A stretch of DNA of 64,000 bases from positions 1,178,001 through 1,242,000 of the forward strand of contig JANVFP010000008.1 in NCBI GenBank assembly GCA_027919835.1, written 5' to 3'. Shown piece by piece: positions 11,431-22,954 of this stretch. The stretch comes from Lentinula raphanica (taxonomy: Eukaryota; Basidiomycota; Agaricomycetes; Agaricales; Omphalotaceae). A program made the position numbers and the translations under genes. Under the pieces are notes generated by a model. It searched no databases. It was given only the letters and a program-made list of their open reading frames with translations, and was not told the origin of the DNA. The stretch's first letter is position 1. The number at the start of each line of letters is the position of its first letter.

Positions 11431-11645
11431 AGGTCGTCTCTCGTTGGACTCACTGTCAGTCGGCGTGGCTCCGTAGCCTCAAAAGCGCCGCGTCGCCTCC
11501 AAGTTACCACCCATCCCTTTTCACCTCACAACTCATAGCTAAGGTCGTCTCTCGTTGGACTCACTGTCAGTCGGCGTGGCTCCGTAGCCTCAAAAGCGCC
11601 GCGTCGCCTCCAAGTTACCACCCATCCCTTTTCACCTCACAACCT
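11431..11645 (+). repeat. Tandem duplication of the NOT1 leader, 111-bp period
   Basis: AGGTCGTCTCTCGTTGGACT begins at 11431 and again at 11542. The two units match through TTTTCACCTCACAAC. A single, more diverged copy lies at 5048-5150, upstream of NOT1 copy 1. Confidence 0.9.
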
Positions 11646-12870
11646 TCCGCTATCCATCAAATTCCACCCTCAAAAATGGCGACAGGACTCGGGAACGCTG
11701 CAGTCTGGCACTCGGTCACACCGTCGAGGACCAGCTCGCATATGGAAAACTCGTTTGGGAGTTCCATCGTCAAAGCCCAGATAGTACTCTTGCTGTCAAC
11801 CTTGACGGAGGACAATCATGAACAGAATCAACTGGAAATTCGATCAGTGCGTTTTTACAATTAACTACACCCAACAGGAACTCATAACGTTCTGCAGCTT
11901 TCGGAGCAACATGGTATAGATACCTATCTGCACTTCATCAGGCGCTTGATTGCGCACTCTCACGCGCGTTTGTCTTCCAACCTTCGACGCCTCGATCTCA
12001 CTCACTTTTCGGCTGCTCTTACAAGAAATCCAGAGATTAGCTCGAGACCCATATCTTGCTGAACGCTTTCGGGACGGTGTTGATAGAGGTGAAGGAGAAG
12101 TTTTCAGGAGTTTTGACTTTATTCGATTCGTTGATCGCGTGGGCTTACGACCTCTCGAGCGACTGGTCCTCGCGGCTCCAATCGTTTCTTCTCCAGTCAG
12201 GAAAGAATTCAGCGCACAAGCACAAACAGTCGTGAAGCAGGAGTTCGAAAATGCAGTCCTCAGCCTATGTCATAGTCCGTCCTTCAACCTTGCAGACTTG
12301 TCACCAAATCAGGTTAGCAAATTACTGGGAAGTCTGCTCTCCGATCCTCCTGCAGATTCTCCCGTTCTGGACGCCTCACAACGACAAGCACTTATCGTGG
12401 CAGCACAGACCAAATATGGCAAAGATTCTGTTGCCCCCATGCTCCAACGTATTCTGCCTAGTTTGAGGTGAGTGTTCATCATCTCATGTTACATCAATGC
12501 CAACCTCAAAGTTTTGACAGCTTACCACCCGGTACAACACTCGTTCAGGCTCTCGTGCAGCTTGGCCCTGACATCACAGCTGACCCTGATGCCGTTCGTG
12601 CACTCTTGGGCCTTGGCGCGTTTTGGCATCACCGATGTCAGTCAAAGCCAAATGGCAGACGAGGACAAGCAGTTTTGGTGGGATGTCAAAAACCATTGTT
12701 TTCAAGTCCATTATCCTCGGTTGATGAGTATGATGCCTAATATGGATATCGAACCTACTCTCCCGAACTTGGAGCAGAAGTAGATGGCCTCTACAAGCAG
12801 ATGTACGACTGCAACGAAAAGGAAAGCGAGGCAGTCGAGTCCTTCCCCCTCTCAGAGCGAGTTCTGCTGC
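11646..12870 (+). pseudogene. not1: NOT1 5' fragment, copy 2, with internal deletion
   Basis: Exon 1 is present here (ATG 11676, through TLTEDNHEQNQLEIRS), followed by an intron and exon 2 (11898-12467) and exon 3 (from 12521). Compared with copy 1, exon 2 lacks 14 bases just after RLSS (about 11975), which shifts the frame. Exon 3 has a 7-base GGCCTTG insertion near 12607. Right after GITDV the sequence jumps to a much later part of Not1: NHCFQVHYPRLMSMMPNMDI, then TYSPELGAEVDGLYKQMYD (about 12690-12815), which I place several hundred residues downstream in the family. It therefore has an internal deletion as well as frameshifts. It shares about 1.1 kb with copy 1 at high identity. Confidence 0.8.
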
Positions 12871-13063
12871 ATTGACATACACAGAAATGGACGTGAATTC
12901 CTCAGTCTCGATGTATTGTACCGTAGCATTGTAATCGGCCCAACCGCGTTCTTTAATCCTCAGACTATTTCGGTTGTGGATACAATCACCAAAACGACAC
13001 ATGCATTGGCAGAGGTCAAGAAACTTGAACGAATCGAAAGAGGGGTTTGAATTCAGGTCAATT

Positions 13064-14266
13064 TCAACGATCAAGTACACATAAGGTTTCCATGTATCTC
13101 AGAATGCACGATGTATATACAGAGCTATGCAACTGTCGTTTGCGCGGTCGTTTTTTCCAACCACCCCTCCCACTGCCACGACCACTCGTACCGCCCTTAT
13201 GCGCCTGGACCGAATCGATCTCTCGACGACTGAGTCGCAGAGTGCCATCTTTGAAGCTCCCAACACCCATCTGCAGTCCCCGTATGCGTTTTTTCGGTTT
13301 CGCCGTCTCATAATCAGGGTCCAGCAGTCTTTTCAACGTCGGATGATAATTTCCTAGGTTTTTTGTCTATAGCCATTGGGAAAGAAGATGTGAAGATGAG
13401 CACCAGCCTAGAGACATGGACGTACCTCCTCTAATCGAGCAGCCTTCCCCTCTTTTTGTTTTTGGACCAAGCCCTCTCTTACACGTTTGGATGCTTTATT
13501 ATGTTCTGCAGTGCACACTAGCCGCTCTCCGTCCAAGTTTAGCATCCCCTGTCAGCTCTACAATCCGACCAGACAGAGCCTTTTGTCGCTGGGCTGGGGT
13601 GAGTTCGAGTTCGGGATTGAGAGAACCTGATAGGAGTTGTGTGTGGACTAGTTTATGAAGTAAGTAGTACATCGTTCTTGATATTCGACCTTGATTTCAA
13701 AAAGACGATGAACAAATGGACGAGAATAAAGCTGAGCTTGTTTACCGTTCCTTCAGATCTTCTTCTGTCTCCTCCAAGGTAGGATTCTTGGTGTGGGGCA
13801 GGGTATTGTCTCGCATTTTGGATATCTTGGAAGACTAAACAGGGATTGTTTGATGGTTGTCTCCGGACATAGAAGAAATGGGTATACCATAAAAGCCTTC
13901 CCTTGGGATTTTGGAGTAGCATCCCATTTCTGATTAGGTGCAGCTGTTTTGTCAGAGAAAACGATTACATTGGCGTTGGATGTAGAGGAAGATGCCGCTG
14001 TGAAATCGTCGTCGTTTTCATCAAAGTCTGGAATGACAGTGTTAGTCTTTGATGTGAGCGAATGTGCATATAGTGGTCAACAACGTACCTTCATCCGAGT
14101 TAGATTGTATTCCTTGCCATTCCTCGTCCTCCTCTTCCTCTTCTTCTTCTATCGAAGATTGTACATTGCCTTTCCTGCGGCTGGTAGAGAAACCTCCGTC
14201 GAAGGAGGAGAGAAACTTCTGATAATGTGTTTGCACGACGCTTAGGAGCTCGTCGTGGTCGCTCAT
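13064..14266 (-). CDS. Conserved basic protein, probably nucleolar or nuclear; function not recognised
   Basis: Five exons inferred on the minus strand, start ATG at 14266. Exon 1 is 14089-14266 (MSDHDELLSVVQTHYQKF, then an acidic run), exon 2 is 13888-14027 and exon 3 is 13746-13834 (KISKMRDNTLPHTKNPTLEE). Two further exons give YYLLHKLVHTQLLSGSL and then LGNYHPTLKRLLDPDYE, KKRIRGLQMGVGSFKDGTLR and a Gly/Arg-rich basic tail. The checked joins keep frame. Acidic N terminus, helical middle and an RGG-like C terminus suggest an RNA- or chromatin-associated protein. That is inference from composition only. It is divergently arranged with the DUF7719-like gene, with about 80 bp between the start codons. 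I see no disabling change. Confidence 0.6.
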
Positions 14267-14346
14267 CAGAGATACTGATGCTGGCCGTCGAGTGCCGGTG
14301 CAAGTTTGCCGACGTGCCGTTCTCTCTTTACTCAACCACCATCATC
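14267..14346. promoter_or_regulatory. Compact bidirectional promoter region
   Basis: 80 bp separates the two divergent start codons (14266 minus, 14347 plus). Any core promoter and both leaders must lie here or overlap the neighbouring coding sequence. No TATA box is evident. Confidence 0.4.
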
Positions 14347-15168
14347 ATGGCTCGGATTCGCCAGCGCAAGCCAAACCCGGAACCGCCTAAATCTGACGCT
14401 ACACCTCTCATCGACATACCTGAAGATGAACAATGGAGGCTCATCAACGAGTCCGGCGTTCTACACAAAAGAAGTTCAGATGAAAGACGGTCTGAACTAA
14501 TGCTAATGGACTCGGAATATACATCAATGGACGAGATTCTCGACACCAGCATGATCATCATTACCCTTCTGCTCTCTACTCCTACTCATGGATATGTGCG
14601 TCTTTCAACTGGCTGTGCCCTCAGAGTGAGAGAGTGAGGCTGACCAGAGCTCGGTCAGAAAAGCCTAATCCACAATCAATACGGTCGACAGGCAAGCTTC
14701 AAGGAACTATTCGATGGAATGAGCTCGAGAGGCCCAAGTGAGCAAACTACTATTCAGTCTTCTTGCTTCAAATCATCCTTGCTCTAGTTCTGGCCTTGCT
14801 CAATGGTTCGCTATTTGACTCCTCTTCCTGAAGGACGACAATGTGACTATGTTCATCCACAGTCCATAGGCATAAATGTAGCCAAGAGATTGAATCCTTC
14901 CTCTTCTTCTTGTCATGTGCAATGGGTACACGGTTGATATAGCTTTGGGCTCATGGACGGTCAATATGCGGCAGGCGAGTGAATTCGAATCGTGTTTCCC
15001 AACCTAGTCCTATTCCTCTTGTGTTGACATCGAAATCAGTGTCCTCCATTGGCTACAGTCTGGGTCTATACGGCGCTCGAGCTCGATCTTTTGCCCACTG
15101 TGATCAGTCTCTTGGTGACCGCCTTGTTCGTCTGGTGGAAAGGCCTTCAGAAGTATCTGTTTTCGTAA
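14347..15168 (+). pseudogene. DUF7719-like multipass membrane protein, broken
   Basis: Starts MARIRQRKPNPEPPKSD, then DIPEDEQWRLINESGVL, the typical opening of a short fungal membrane protein family that I associate with DUF7719. Later exons give LIHNQYGRQASFKELFDGM (near 14670), FLFFLSCAMGTRLI (near 14900) and, after an intron ending at 15039, CPPLATVWVYTALELDLLPT and LLVTALFVWWKGLQKYLFS with a stop at 15166-15168. Two lesions lie in the conserved third block. TAG (14940-14942) replaces the expected Trp codon, and about one base is lost immediately after, before SWTVNMRQ. The C-terminal exon and all other blocks are well preserved, so inactivation seems recent. The family number is from memory. 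Confidence 0.65.
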
Positions 15169-15279
15169 CTTGATGAATGAAAAGTCGAGTTTACGACCCA
15201 TTCGGATGTTGTTCACACAGAGGAAACCAATGAGCATTGAGAGTCGAGAATCGAGCGGTATCTACTGAATGTCAAGCCT

Positions 15280-16009
15280 TTGGGGTTTGACAGTTGAGAT
15301 GCAGGTAACCGAGGGTAACCGCTGGGAGCCGTTACAAGTTAGCTCATTGTCGAGCGCTTCCAGTATCCGTCATGGTGATCAAGTTGCTGTGCGGGGATTT
15401 CGTACCCCACATTTTCCGGAGTTTAACGTCAATCTTCGCGAACTCGCTGTTACCGCAACGCAATCCCGCAAATCTCGAGCGTGTTCATTCGGAACGTGCT
15501 AACATATCCTCCAGTGTTATGCTTCACCAGAAATCCTGCATACATCCGCAATCTGGTCAGATCGATCTTGCACCTTTCCCTTTCTCTGACTTCTACTGAT
15601 TCGCTCCCTTGGTCTCAAGATATTCAACTTCAATTGGAAATTAGGACCTTATTGCCACCACGCCGTATGCTCAATCATTTGTCTGCTCAAGTTTAACACA
15701 CGGTGCAATTCACCAACTCTTCGCGAGCTCGTAGGCAAGACTGTCGGCTCCGAATATTTCTTTGTGAGCCCCAACTATCATCCGACGAAAGCTCACGGAG
15801 CCGCATATTCTTTCCAGCCTTTCGATCAATGCAGATCACTGCTTTCGCCTCTGTCTCCGATTGCAAATGCATCTCACTCTGGGTTGATTGCTGATGGTGG
15901 CGACGACGACGAGAATGACAGTGAGCTGGACCCAGAGGACTTTGCAAGAGATGTGTTGATTGAGTTGATGAGGAACTCTGTGGAGAATTTGAAGTTCTTC
16001 GGCCTCTGA
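15280..16009 (+). CDS. Unrecognised gene or gene fragment with acidic C terminus
   Basis: The last block is open from about 15740 to a stop at 16009. It reads [20 protein letters not shown], then [20 protein letters not shown] and [19 protein letters not shown]. Earlier blocks (15290-15480, 15500-15690) look coding but do not join cleanly. It may be a multi-exon gene or the 3' end of one. I do not recognise the family. Confidence 0.35.
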
Positions 16010-17305
16010 GTCAACTCGTCCTGTGCAGTTAACCCAAGCACGGATACTCTCGAAAAAGAAGACGCAACTGACGTTGGTGCATCATCCTGGCGATGGTGGA
16101 AGTACAGGGAGGGGAAAAGGGAAAGATAATAGTGGATCGATGAATCCTAGTATTCGTGAGTCTTGTTTTTTTTTTTTTTTTTTTTTTTTTTCGTTTTCGC
16201 AGCCCCGGACACTCATTGCATCTGACGCTGTTCATGTTGTTGTTCAATACCGTCTGAGGCTTGTTCGTCGACGGCGCACTTTACGATTGATTGGCTATAT
16301 CCAGCCAGTCTCGATTCAAAAGCTCCTGCGTTGTCGCCTTCGTCGGTAGAATATGTCCTTGGAGATCACCGCAACATCAACTCTCCTTCGTCGTACAAAG
16401 AGGGTAACAATGGCAATGCAAAGCCTGACTTACGAAGCCGACACGGCATTGAATATGTTCGTTTTCGATGTGGGAGCTATACCCAACTCGAATTCAGCGG
16501 CACATGCAGTCTTGGGGGACACAGCTATACTTCATTTACCCAAGCTGTATGCCCTGGTCCTCCCTCCACTAAAAACCAATGATTACTCTCCCCTCCTTCT
16601 TCCGCTAAACCGCCAAATACACCCTTCTCTCCTTCATCTCCCTCCTCCCACTGCCCTCAACTCAGCAGTCAAAGCCCTTTGGACGAAAGACGAGGGAATC
16701 AAACCGTTATTGTCATATCTGGCTACGAACCACATGATGGGTATGAGTGTCCCAAAATTTTGAAGGAGAAGGAGGAAGGCTCGGGACCCAACTCACGCAA
16801 TCGGGAAAAAGCGGAGCAAGTCCTCGGTATTTTGACCCCATCCTCCGATCCCTGCAATCCTCCTTACCTTCTCCGTCTCCCACCTCATCACTTGCTCCGC
16901 TTCCCTCCCTCTCTTTGGCCAATTCCTCGTCTCCATACCCTTACCTCAAACTTCTTTCACCAACCTTCCTTTAACTTGGATCCTCCTCTTCCTTCTTCTC
17001 GGCCCTCGACCCTGCCCAATGATTGCTTCTTAGATACTCACAATTACTGGAATCTGTGTCTGTCCGTCCGTTGTGTTTGTCTCCCAGGATTCTCGCAGTT
17101 GTTGAAGCCAAATGATCACAAACGATTATACATCTTGATCCCATCGACAGCAGCAGGCAAAACCCTTCTTAATCCCATCCACCACGGTCCAAACTCAAGA
17201 ATTTAGTCCTCACAACGTTTCACATCCTCATCCACACGATAACCGCTTCCTCTGCACAACCTGAACATCCTTTTTCCTCAACCATCTCTCTGACCTTCCT
17301 AGTCA
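16010..17305. other. Poorly resolved region with a poly-T tract
   Basis: Contains a T tract of about 25 bases (16167-16191) followed by a CAG acceptor-like site, and C/T-rich sequence up to 17300. Short frames (16353-16763, 16679-17206) are Pro- and Leu-rich because of composition and have no motif. A possible decayed gene lies here, but I cannot support one. Confidence 0.35.
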
Positions 17306-17809
17306 ATGGCCAAACGACCCAAAGTCATATTGCGCGCTCTCTACGCGTTTCGGCGGGCTCGCCCAACCTCGTCGGCGGATGGTCCGGGTTATTTGTATGC
17401 GTTCGTCGATAACGGTCGCCGATGGAAGATCGGCATGTCTCGCGATTTCGAACGGAGAAAGAGGGAATGGGACCAGCAGTGTCCTTGTGACGATCGGGTT
17501 TGGATGGTCCCCATTGCTACGACGAGGAGACGTCGAGCAGGTGAGCCAAGTCACTGATCATTATCGAGGTTCCGATTCTAACTTCGCTTTGGCAGAATCG
17601 CTGGCACATCTATCTTTGGAGCTTGAATGCTTTGAACGACCCAAATACTACTGTTTTAACTGTACGTTCCTCATTCTTCGAGCGCCCCATCGCCAACTTT
17701 CCTTCCAGGCCGAAGAAAACATGTTGAAGTATTCGCATTCTCGGACGATTGGTTTTACGATTGGGTGACGATTATTCGTCCTATCCTCGTTAGGTCATCG
17801 ACGGCGTGA
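17306..17809 (+). CDS. T5orf172/MUG113-like GIY-YIG domain protein
   Basis: Three exons: 17306-17540, 17596-17661 and 17709-17809. They total 402 nt and encode 133 residues, with canonical GT-AG introns and an unbroken frame. The protein has a short basic leader, then GYLYAFVDNGRRWKIGMSRD, FERRKREWDQQCPCDD, AESLAHLSLELECFERPKYY, CFNCRRKHVEVFAFSDDWF and a short tail. This is the layout of the T5orf172 (phage T5 Orf172 DNA-binding) branch of the GIY-YIG nuclease superfamily: paired Tyr-containing strands, the Lys-Ile-Gly-Met-Ser turn, an Arg-rich helix and a later Glu. Such stand-alone proteins occur repeatedly in Agaricomycetes. Whether it cuts or only binds DNA is unknown. It lies among decayed genes yet has no lesion, which suggests it is active or recently arrived. 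Confidence 0.75.
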
Positions 17810-18650
17810 GGTAAATATTTCTTTTCTTCCTCGAAATCGTCTACTGACTCTCATCAGTTATAGTGTCGGGGATCATATACATCATGTATTCAATCATTAG
17901 TGTAGTTTAGAACAACACGCAACGCTCTGCGAATACGAAAGACCAACAAAATACGCAACAATGTGCGAAATAAAAACTCTGAGCTACGTATTACAGTGTT
18001 CGTGCTATTTCCTCTATTAACAAACATGTGTTAGGCCTATGATGCTCGTACCGCATACGCACTGCTCGTATTGCGACTGAAACGACGTGATGCAGTCATT
18101 TCGGATGGTAAGCAAAAAACTCTCCCTCAGAATGAGACTGCTGCGTATCTGATTTTCAATTCTCTGTTTGCAGAGCTAATCGTGAGTTTTCGATCTGATA
18201 TACTCAAGCATTCAACGGCTCATCCTCGTAACTCACATAGTCATTGTAGCCAATGGTCGTCATCATTGTTGCCAACGCCGACCGAGCGCCATTGGTGCAA
18301 TCCTCGCAGCAACGTCAAACTCAATAGACGGAGTCGTCCAATCAAAAAGTTGAACGACCAATCCTCGGAACAAAGCGAATCTCATGAATCCTACAATGCC
18401 ATCGCATCTCTCGACACCACACAACGGTTTTGCGACTGTTGATGAATTCGTGGAGGGCACTTACGAAGGTAAGGATGTTTCGCCGTTTGAGCCGATACTG
18501 CTGGATCCGCTAACAAACATCACCGTTGATCGATACTTACACAGACCGTGAATACTGACGGAGTATAATACACCTGCGCGTCTTCTCCTGTGATCAATGC
18601 GTCGACGGTCCACAAACCTGGATCTCCTCATTCTTCTCACTCACTTCAGC
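17810..18650. other. Possible small exons, not resolved
   Basis: Short coding-like blocks with nearby GT-AG signals occur at about 18060-18110, 18175-18200 and 18250-18440, but no consistent frame was found and no family is recognised. Confidence 0.3.
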
Positions 18651-18651
18651 C

Positions 18652-19500
18652 ATGGCTACGAAGCGGAGCCACTCACCTGTCAAAGCCCATGCCACAGAAA
18701 CACCTCCGGTAAGTCTCAATTCCTGTTGCGAACTCCTCAACAATCACCAAGTTCAATAATTGAGGATAGTGGCTCGAGCCCAGGAGTCGCTTGCCACCCC
18801 GAAAGTGATCTCAGAACTCCGACAGCGCATCGCTATGCTTCAGAAGGGGGTGGAGATTCGAGATGTAGCTTTGCAAAAGGTCCAAGATGACTCGAATAGA
18901 AAGCAGGGGGGACTAGATATTACTATAGAAGATGTTTTGGTATGTGGCATCCTCTTTGAGTTCCTTGCCATTCTTCTCATTGCTTTCAAGAACTGGGTCC
19001 CTCGAGCAATCATCGATGCTCGAAGAAATCACGAGTATACATACCGTCTGCTACGTCAATTGAGCTCTCAGCTCTTGATTTTTCAACGCCAACTAAAGAT
19101 ATCAACGCCAACCAAAGATTTCAACGCCTCCAATGTCAGCGCTATACTACGCCAGGAGCTGCTAGATACTAAGGTGACGTTTTCCCTACCCTCATTGAAT
19201 TGCTCGTGTAATTGCTCTTTATGCAGACAACCTACGAACAAGACATCGCCAATCTCAGGGAACGAGTAGCTTCCCTGGAAGGCACACTCGCAAGTTCAGA
19301 AGACTCAGCGAGTTCACATTCGCTGACTAGAAGCCACGAGGGTGATGAAGAACGAGGCTGCGATCCTTCCGCTGATAACCTTGTAAGCTCCCCTTCCTCT
19401 CCACGTGTGTTCTTTGTGGGCTGACGCACGCAGGCGGATATATCTGGGATTGACGGCAATCAGGCAATTGTCCTTGATCTAGGCGTAACCTCGAAGATGG
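18652..19500 (+). pseudogene. Coiled-coil gene remnant
   Basis: An ATG at 18652 opens MATKRSHSPVKAHATETPP before a donor. A later block (18769-18950) reads ELRQRIAMLQKGVEIRDVAL, and another (19229-19380) reads DIANLRERVASLEGTL. These are heptad-like coiled coils. I could not join the first exon to the second in frame with an AG acceptor, so either the start is elsewhere or the gene is damaged. Similar coiled-coil exons occur at 23097-23809 and 57598-60000 in this window. No function is assigned. Confidence 0.4.
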
Positions 19501-19867
19501 TGTACTAACATTGCAATGTAGTTCTCGGCACTGGGAAGCATTTCTCGTCTACAATTTTCCTACAAGGGGCGTAAACATAGACTCGGTACGTTTGTCGCGC
19601 GATTGAAACAGCATAACGCTGATCATATCCCTAGAGCTCCCTAGAGTCATTCCTTCGTTCCCGAAGATCCGCTCCCCTCTCTTCCTATACTCCAGAAGCG
19701 ATTAACATCAAATGGTTCAAAGACGCTTTCGAGTTCTTGAACCTCAACCGGATTCCTCTGAGGCCTGTGTCCGGGAACACCACTAAGGCGATGCTGATTG
19801 AGCAACTCATCCCCTGGGTGCGTTCTCAACTAAAGCATCACTGTATAAAAACTAAAAAATACATTGA

Positions 19868-20870
19868 CCCCAGCGTCTTGGCAAGCCGGTTGAACCTCTG
19901 ATTTGGCCAGCGATTCGCAGCGGTGATGTACTTGCACAGGTCCATAGGTGCATTCGTGAAGTGGTAGTCCCCTCTTGGATTTCAAAGCCTCCGTTTGATT
20001 GTTGTCTGAAATCCGGAGGGACACTCAAAGCGCATAATTGGCGTTTGCTTATCTGTCTCTACTTTCCCCTTGCACTATTGAGTATGTGGACGAAGGAATA
20101 ACCTGTTCGAGCGGAAGATATCACTGAGATGGAAGATGTTCTCAACACCGCCATGCACTTGACGTGCGCCTCAGTTCTGATGGCCAAACAGACAATGTCA
20201 CTGGAACGAAGAGAATTATTCCTTCAGCATTACATAGCCCATATCAGGGTTTTGAAGGAAATTTTCCCGGGGTTCGGGCTGGTTCGGGGTACCATCTCAC
20301 CACGTCGGGTTTCACGTCTATGATTTTATACGCCTCTGTAATGTTGTACAAAATTTCTGGTGTTTTTCTGGAGAGCGTTTGATTGGAAATCTGCAGAACG
20401 TTCCGACAATCACAAGCCTGGTGAGTGGTTCCTCTCACTCTTCTTCATTCTTATGGCAAAGGAGTGGGAGCACATCGATGGTTGATGCGTTCAGATTACT
20501 CCTCGTTGTTGATAAAATGCCATGATGTCCTCAACAAGGCCTATAACTTCTCTACTCCAAGTTTCAAAGACTCACAAATTCCCTCGCGAGCTTGCTCAAA
20601 AGCTTGATATCAATGATCATCGCCGTGTCAAATGCTACTGCACTGGCAAAGGCCTCTCCGGAACAGCTCAGAGAACGGGAGTCTAATCGGTTGAATCGCT
20701 GGAAACTCTCCTTATCAAAATTTTCCCACTGGGCAGATATATCCCGAGGCGACTGGAAGGGAGTCATACGAACACAAGCCGGGCTTGACGATTTGAGTGA
20801 TCTGTCGGACGTAGATGAGGTCGAAAACTCTTTACTCTTACCTCAGAGAAAACGTGCTCGAAAATTCTAA
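19868..20870 (+). mobile_element. Tnp2-type (CACTA-like) transposase C-terminal remnant
   Basis: Blocks read REVVVPSWISKPPFD, SGGTLKAHNWRLLICLYFPL, LNTAMHLTCASVLMAKQTMS, ELFLQHYIAHIRVLKEIFPG and ERLIGNLQNVP. This order matches the C-terminal segment that follows the catalytic domain in basidiomycete Tnp2-like transposases (the region with HYIAHI and FERLIG motifs). A TAA near 20100 and frame changes near 20280-20400 break it. A charged tail ends at 20870 (PQRKRARKF). The catalytic N-terminal part is missing. A block upstream at 19690-19815 may belong to the same element. It is a dead fragment. Confidence 0.65.
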
Positions 20871-21038
20871 TGTGTATGAATGTTCTGAATCTAAAGACCT
20901 GTCTTTCCTTAGCTCTCTCAAGTGATGCGTCGTTAAGTGCTCGCTTTCCAGCCCTTCACCCCATACTATAGAACCACAGGCTGTAGCTCTGTCAGATAAA
21001 AGGGGCTCCTTTTTGAGCTCCTGAAGCCTCAGACTGCC

Positions 21039-22437
21039 CCTTGTCTCCTTTCCTCATCATGGCCGTCGACGTTGAGTCCTCCGTTGATATATCAGATAAT
21101 GAAGCCTACAAAGGGCTTTCCCAAGCAATCACCGATACGGAAGAGCAGCAATTGAACGCCGCAGAGATTCTGAATCATTTAGAAGGGACGCAAGACAGCG
21201 CGGAAGTCGATGCAGAACTTGGTTCAAACCAGGAGATCTCCTTCGATTCCTCAGCACTTCAAGACTGAGTTCAAGAGGCTTCGAAAGATGTCTCGGCAAA
21301 AACTTCAGTGGAGTACACTCAGTATGTTTAGGAAATGTCTTGCTTGAAAGACTTATGCGAAAATGCCAGTGATTCCTCATCGAACACGGCGTCATAACCA
21401 GGGCAGTCAATTCTTCTGTGATACACATCGTCCTCAGTCTGCTGTGTATATCGTAGCATGGATCATGGACTCGTATGTATCACGGCCTCCTTCTCAAACT
21501 TGCCTGTGTTAACTCCCCTCTAGTTGTGATCTCATTAAACTCGACGGCAGCCCAATCGCCTCCAGCAAAGAACGATGTACATATACAACTGCTCAGAAAA
21601 TGCGAACAGCAGCCACGTTTGGCTTTGGACGGCTGCATGCCAGGTTAGGCAATTTGGCCTGGCACCGAAGCAAATTTTCTGGCAAGATGCTTGGCAACCC
21701 ATCTGTATCTGAAAGGGTGTCCAGCTACATGCTTATTAGTCTTCGGCGATGAAAAGTATATTGCCTATCATGATTCTTTCCCTCTGCTCTACTAATCTTC
21801 CTACTAGACACAAGCAGGAGAGACCTCGACTAGTGCTCGGGCAGTTACTGCAGTAAGTATCTCTTTGACCCTCATTTTTTCTTACTCGCAGATGACAGGA
21901 CTTACTGAAGAAACTTTACTATTTCAATACTCAACCCAAGTTCCGAGAGCCTCAGTCTCACCAGCCATCTACTCGCGGCACTCGGACTGGGGGGTTAGGC
22001 TGTCGCGCACGTACAATGTTGACCGTTGCTAATAGTCAAGCATTCTGTGGTCTGCTCTGAGTTGACGAACTCTTTGAAGATACAATTTCAAGACATTCAG
22101 GTTATTGAGGATCCTAGGACTGGGCTAGCTCAGCTCAGCACACTTACGCTTCCATTCCAGAAAACTAGCCAATTTGGAGCTGAGTCTTCGCTGCGGCCAA
22201 TCCGGACTTCGTTGAAACTCTGGACACGGTATCATTTTCTAGACAGAATACCTGCCCTGTTTGAAGCTTCAAGTATTCTAAGAAATCCAGAATTAGGTCA
22301 TGAGAAGTTTCAAAAACCCGTCAGGAGGGTATCCTTTGGTGCGCCCCATCTCTCAATCAGACTTTGCTTCCTTTTGACATCAACCTTAAGGCTTGATGCC
22401 CCGCGAAAGGGCCATCCACAACGTCCACGCAGGTAGC
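21039..22437 (+). mobile_element. Crypton-like tyrosine recombinase remnant
   Basis: The N-terminal frame (21059-21268) is acidic. It is followed by PVIPHRTRRHNQGSQFF, then QSAVYIVAWIMDSC, RTAATFGFGRLHA, GKMLGNPSVSERVSSYML and, further on, LKIQFQDIQVIEDP with LTLPFQKTSQFG (about 22065-22175). This order is typical of the tyrosine recombinase-like (DNA breaking-rejoining) proteins common in Agaricomycetes, which resemble Cryptons. Stops interrupt it near 21267, 21345 and 21670. The last block ends before the catalytic His-x-x-Arg and Tyr region, which is not visible. It is an inactive remnant. Assignment is from motif memory. Confidence 0.6.
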
Positions 22438-22954
22438 GAGAAACTCGAGGACGGTCTACAGAGCAAGTACCAAACCCTTGATTTCTCAGGATAACGCTAA
22501 CATTTCTGTCCCCAGGGAAGTCTCCTTACACTCAACAGCTGTCCATGGACAGGCGGGGAGCACGCACGTGTCGGCGAATTGCTGCTCGAGAATCCTGAAG
22601 TTCGAAAAGGCTGAAAGAACAACCGCCCAGCAAAAGACCGCGAATTGAGCAACGAATCGAATCGATATAAACGGATAGACTTAATGTTACAAGCGTAGTA
22701 TGTCAGAATACCCAACAATGAGATTACAAATTGAGCAAGCAGGGATGCGTCCACGCAGAGGAACGGAACATGAGAAACAAATGAAGAGGGGGAGATGAAT
22801 TGGGAAGGTATTTTCGTGTACCCTGGTAACAGCCTATATAGAAACCTAGATGCCTAGATGTTAAGAAATTGACCGCGGTCGAAGTATTGTCGGAAGAAGT
22901 TCTGAAAAGACTTGAGCTCGGAGCAACTGAGCAGGTAGCCGTCTGGGACATGTA

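Noticed and set aside
14940..14942. TAG in the DUF7719-like gene explained by a very short intron
   Set aside because: The only GT-AG choices that remove it are 17-31 nt and do not repair the following frameshift.
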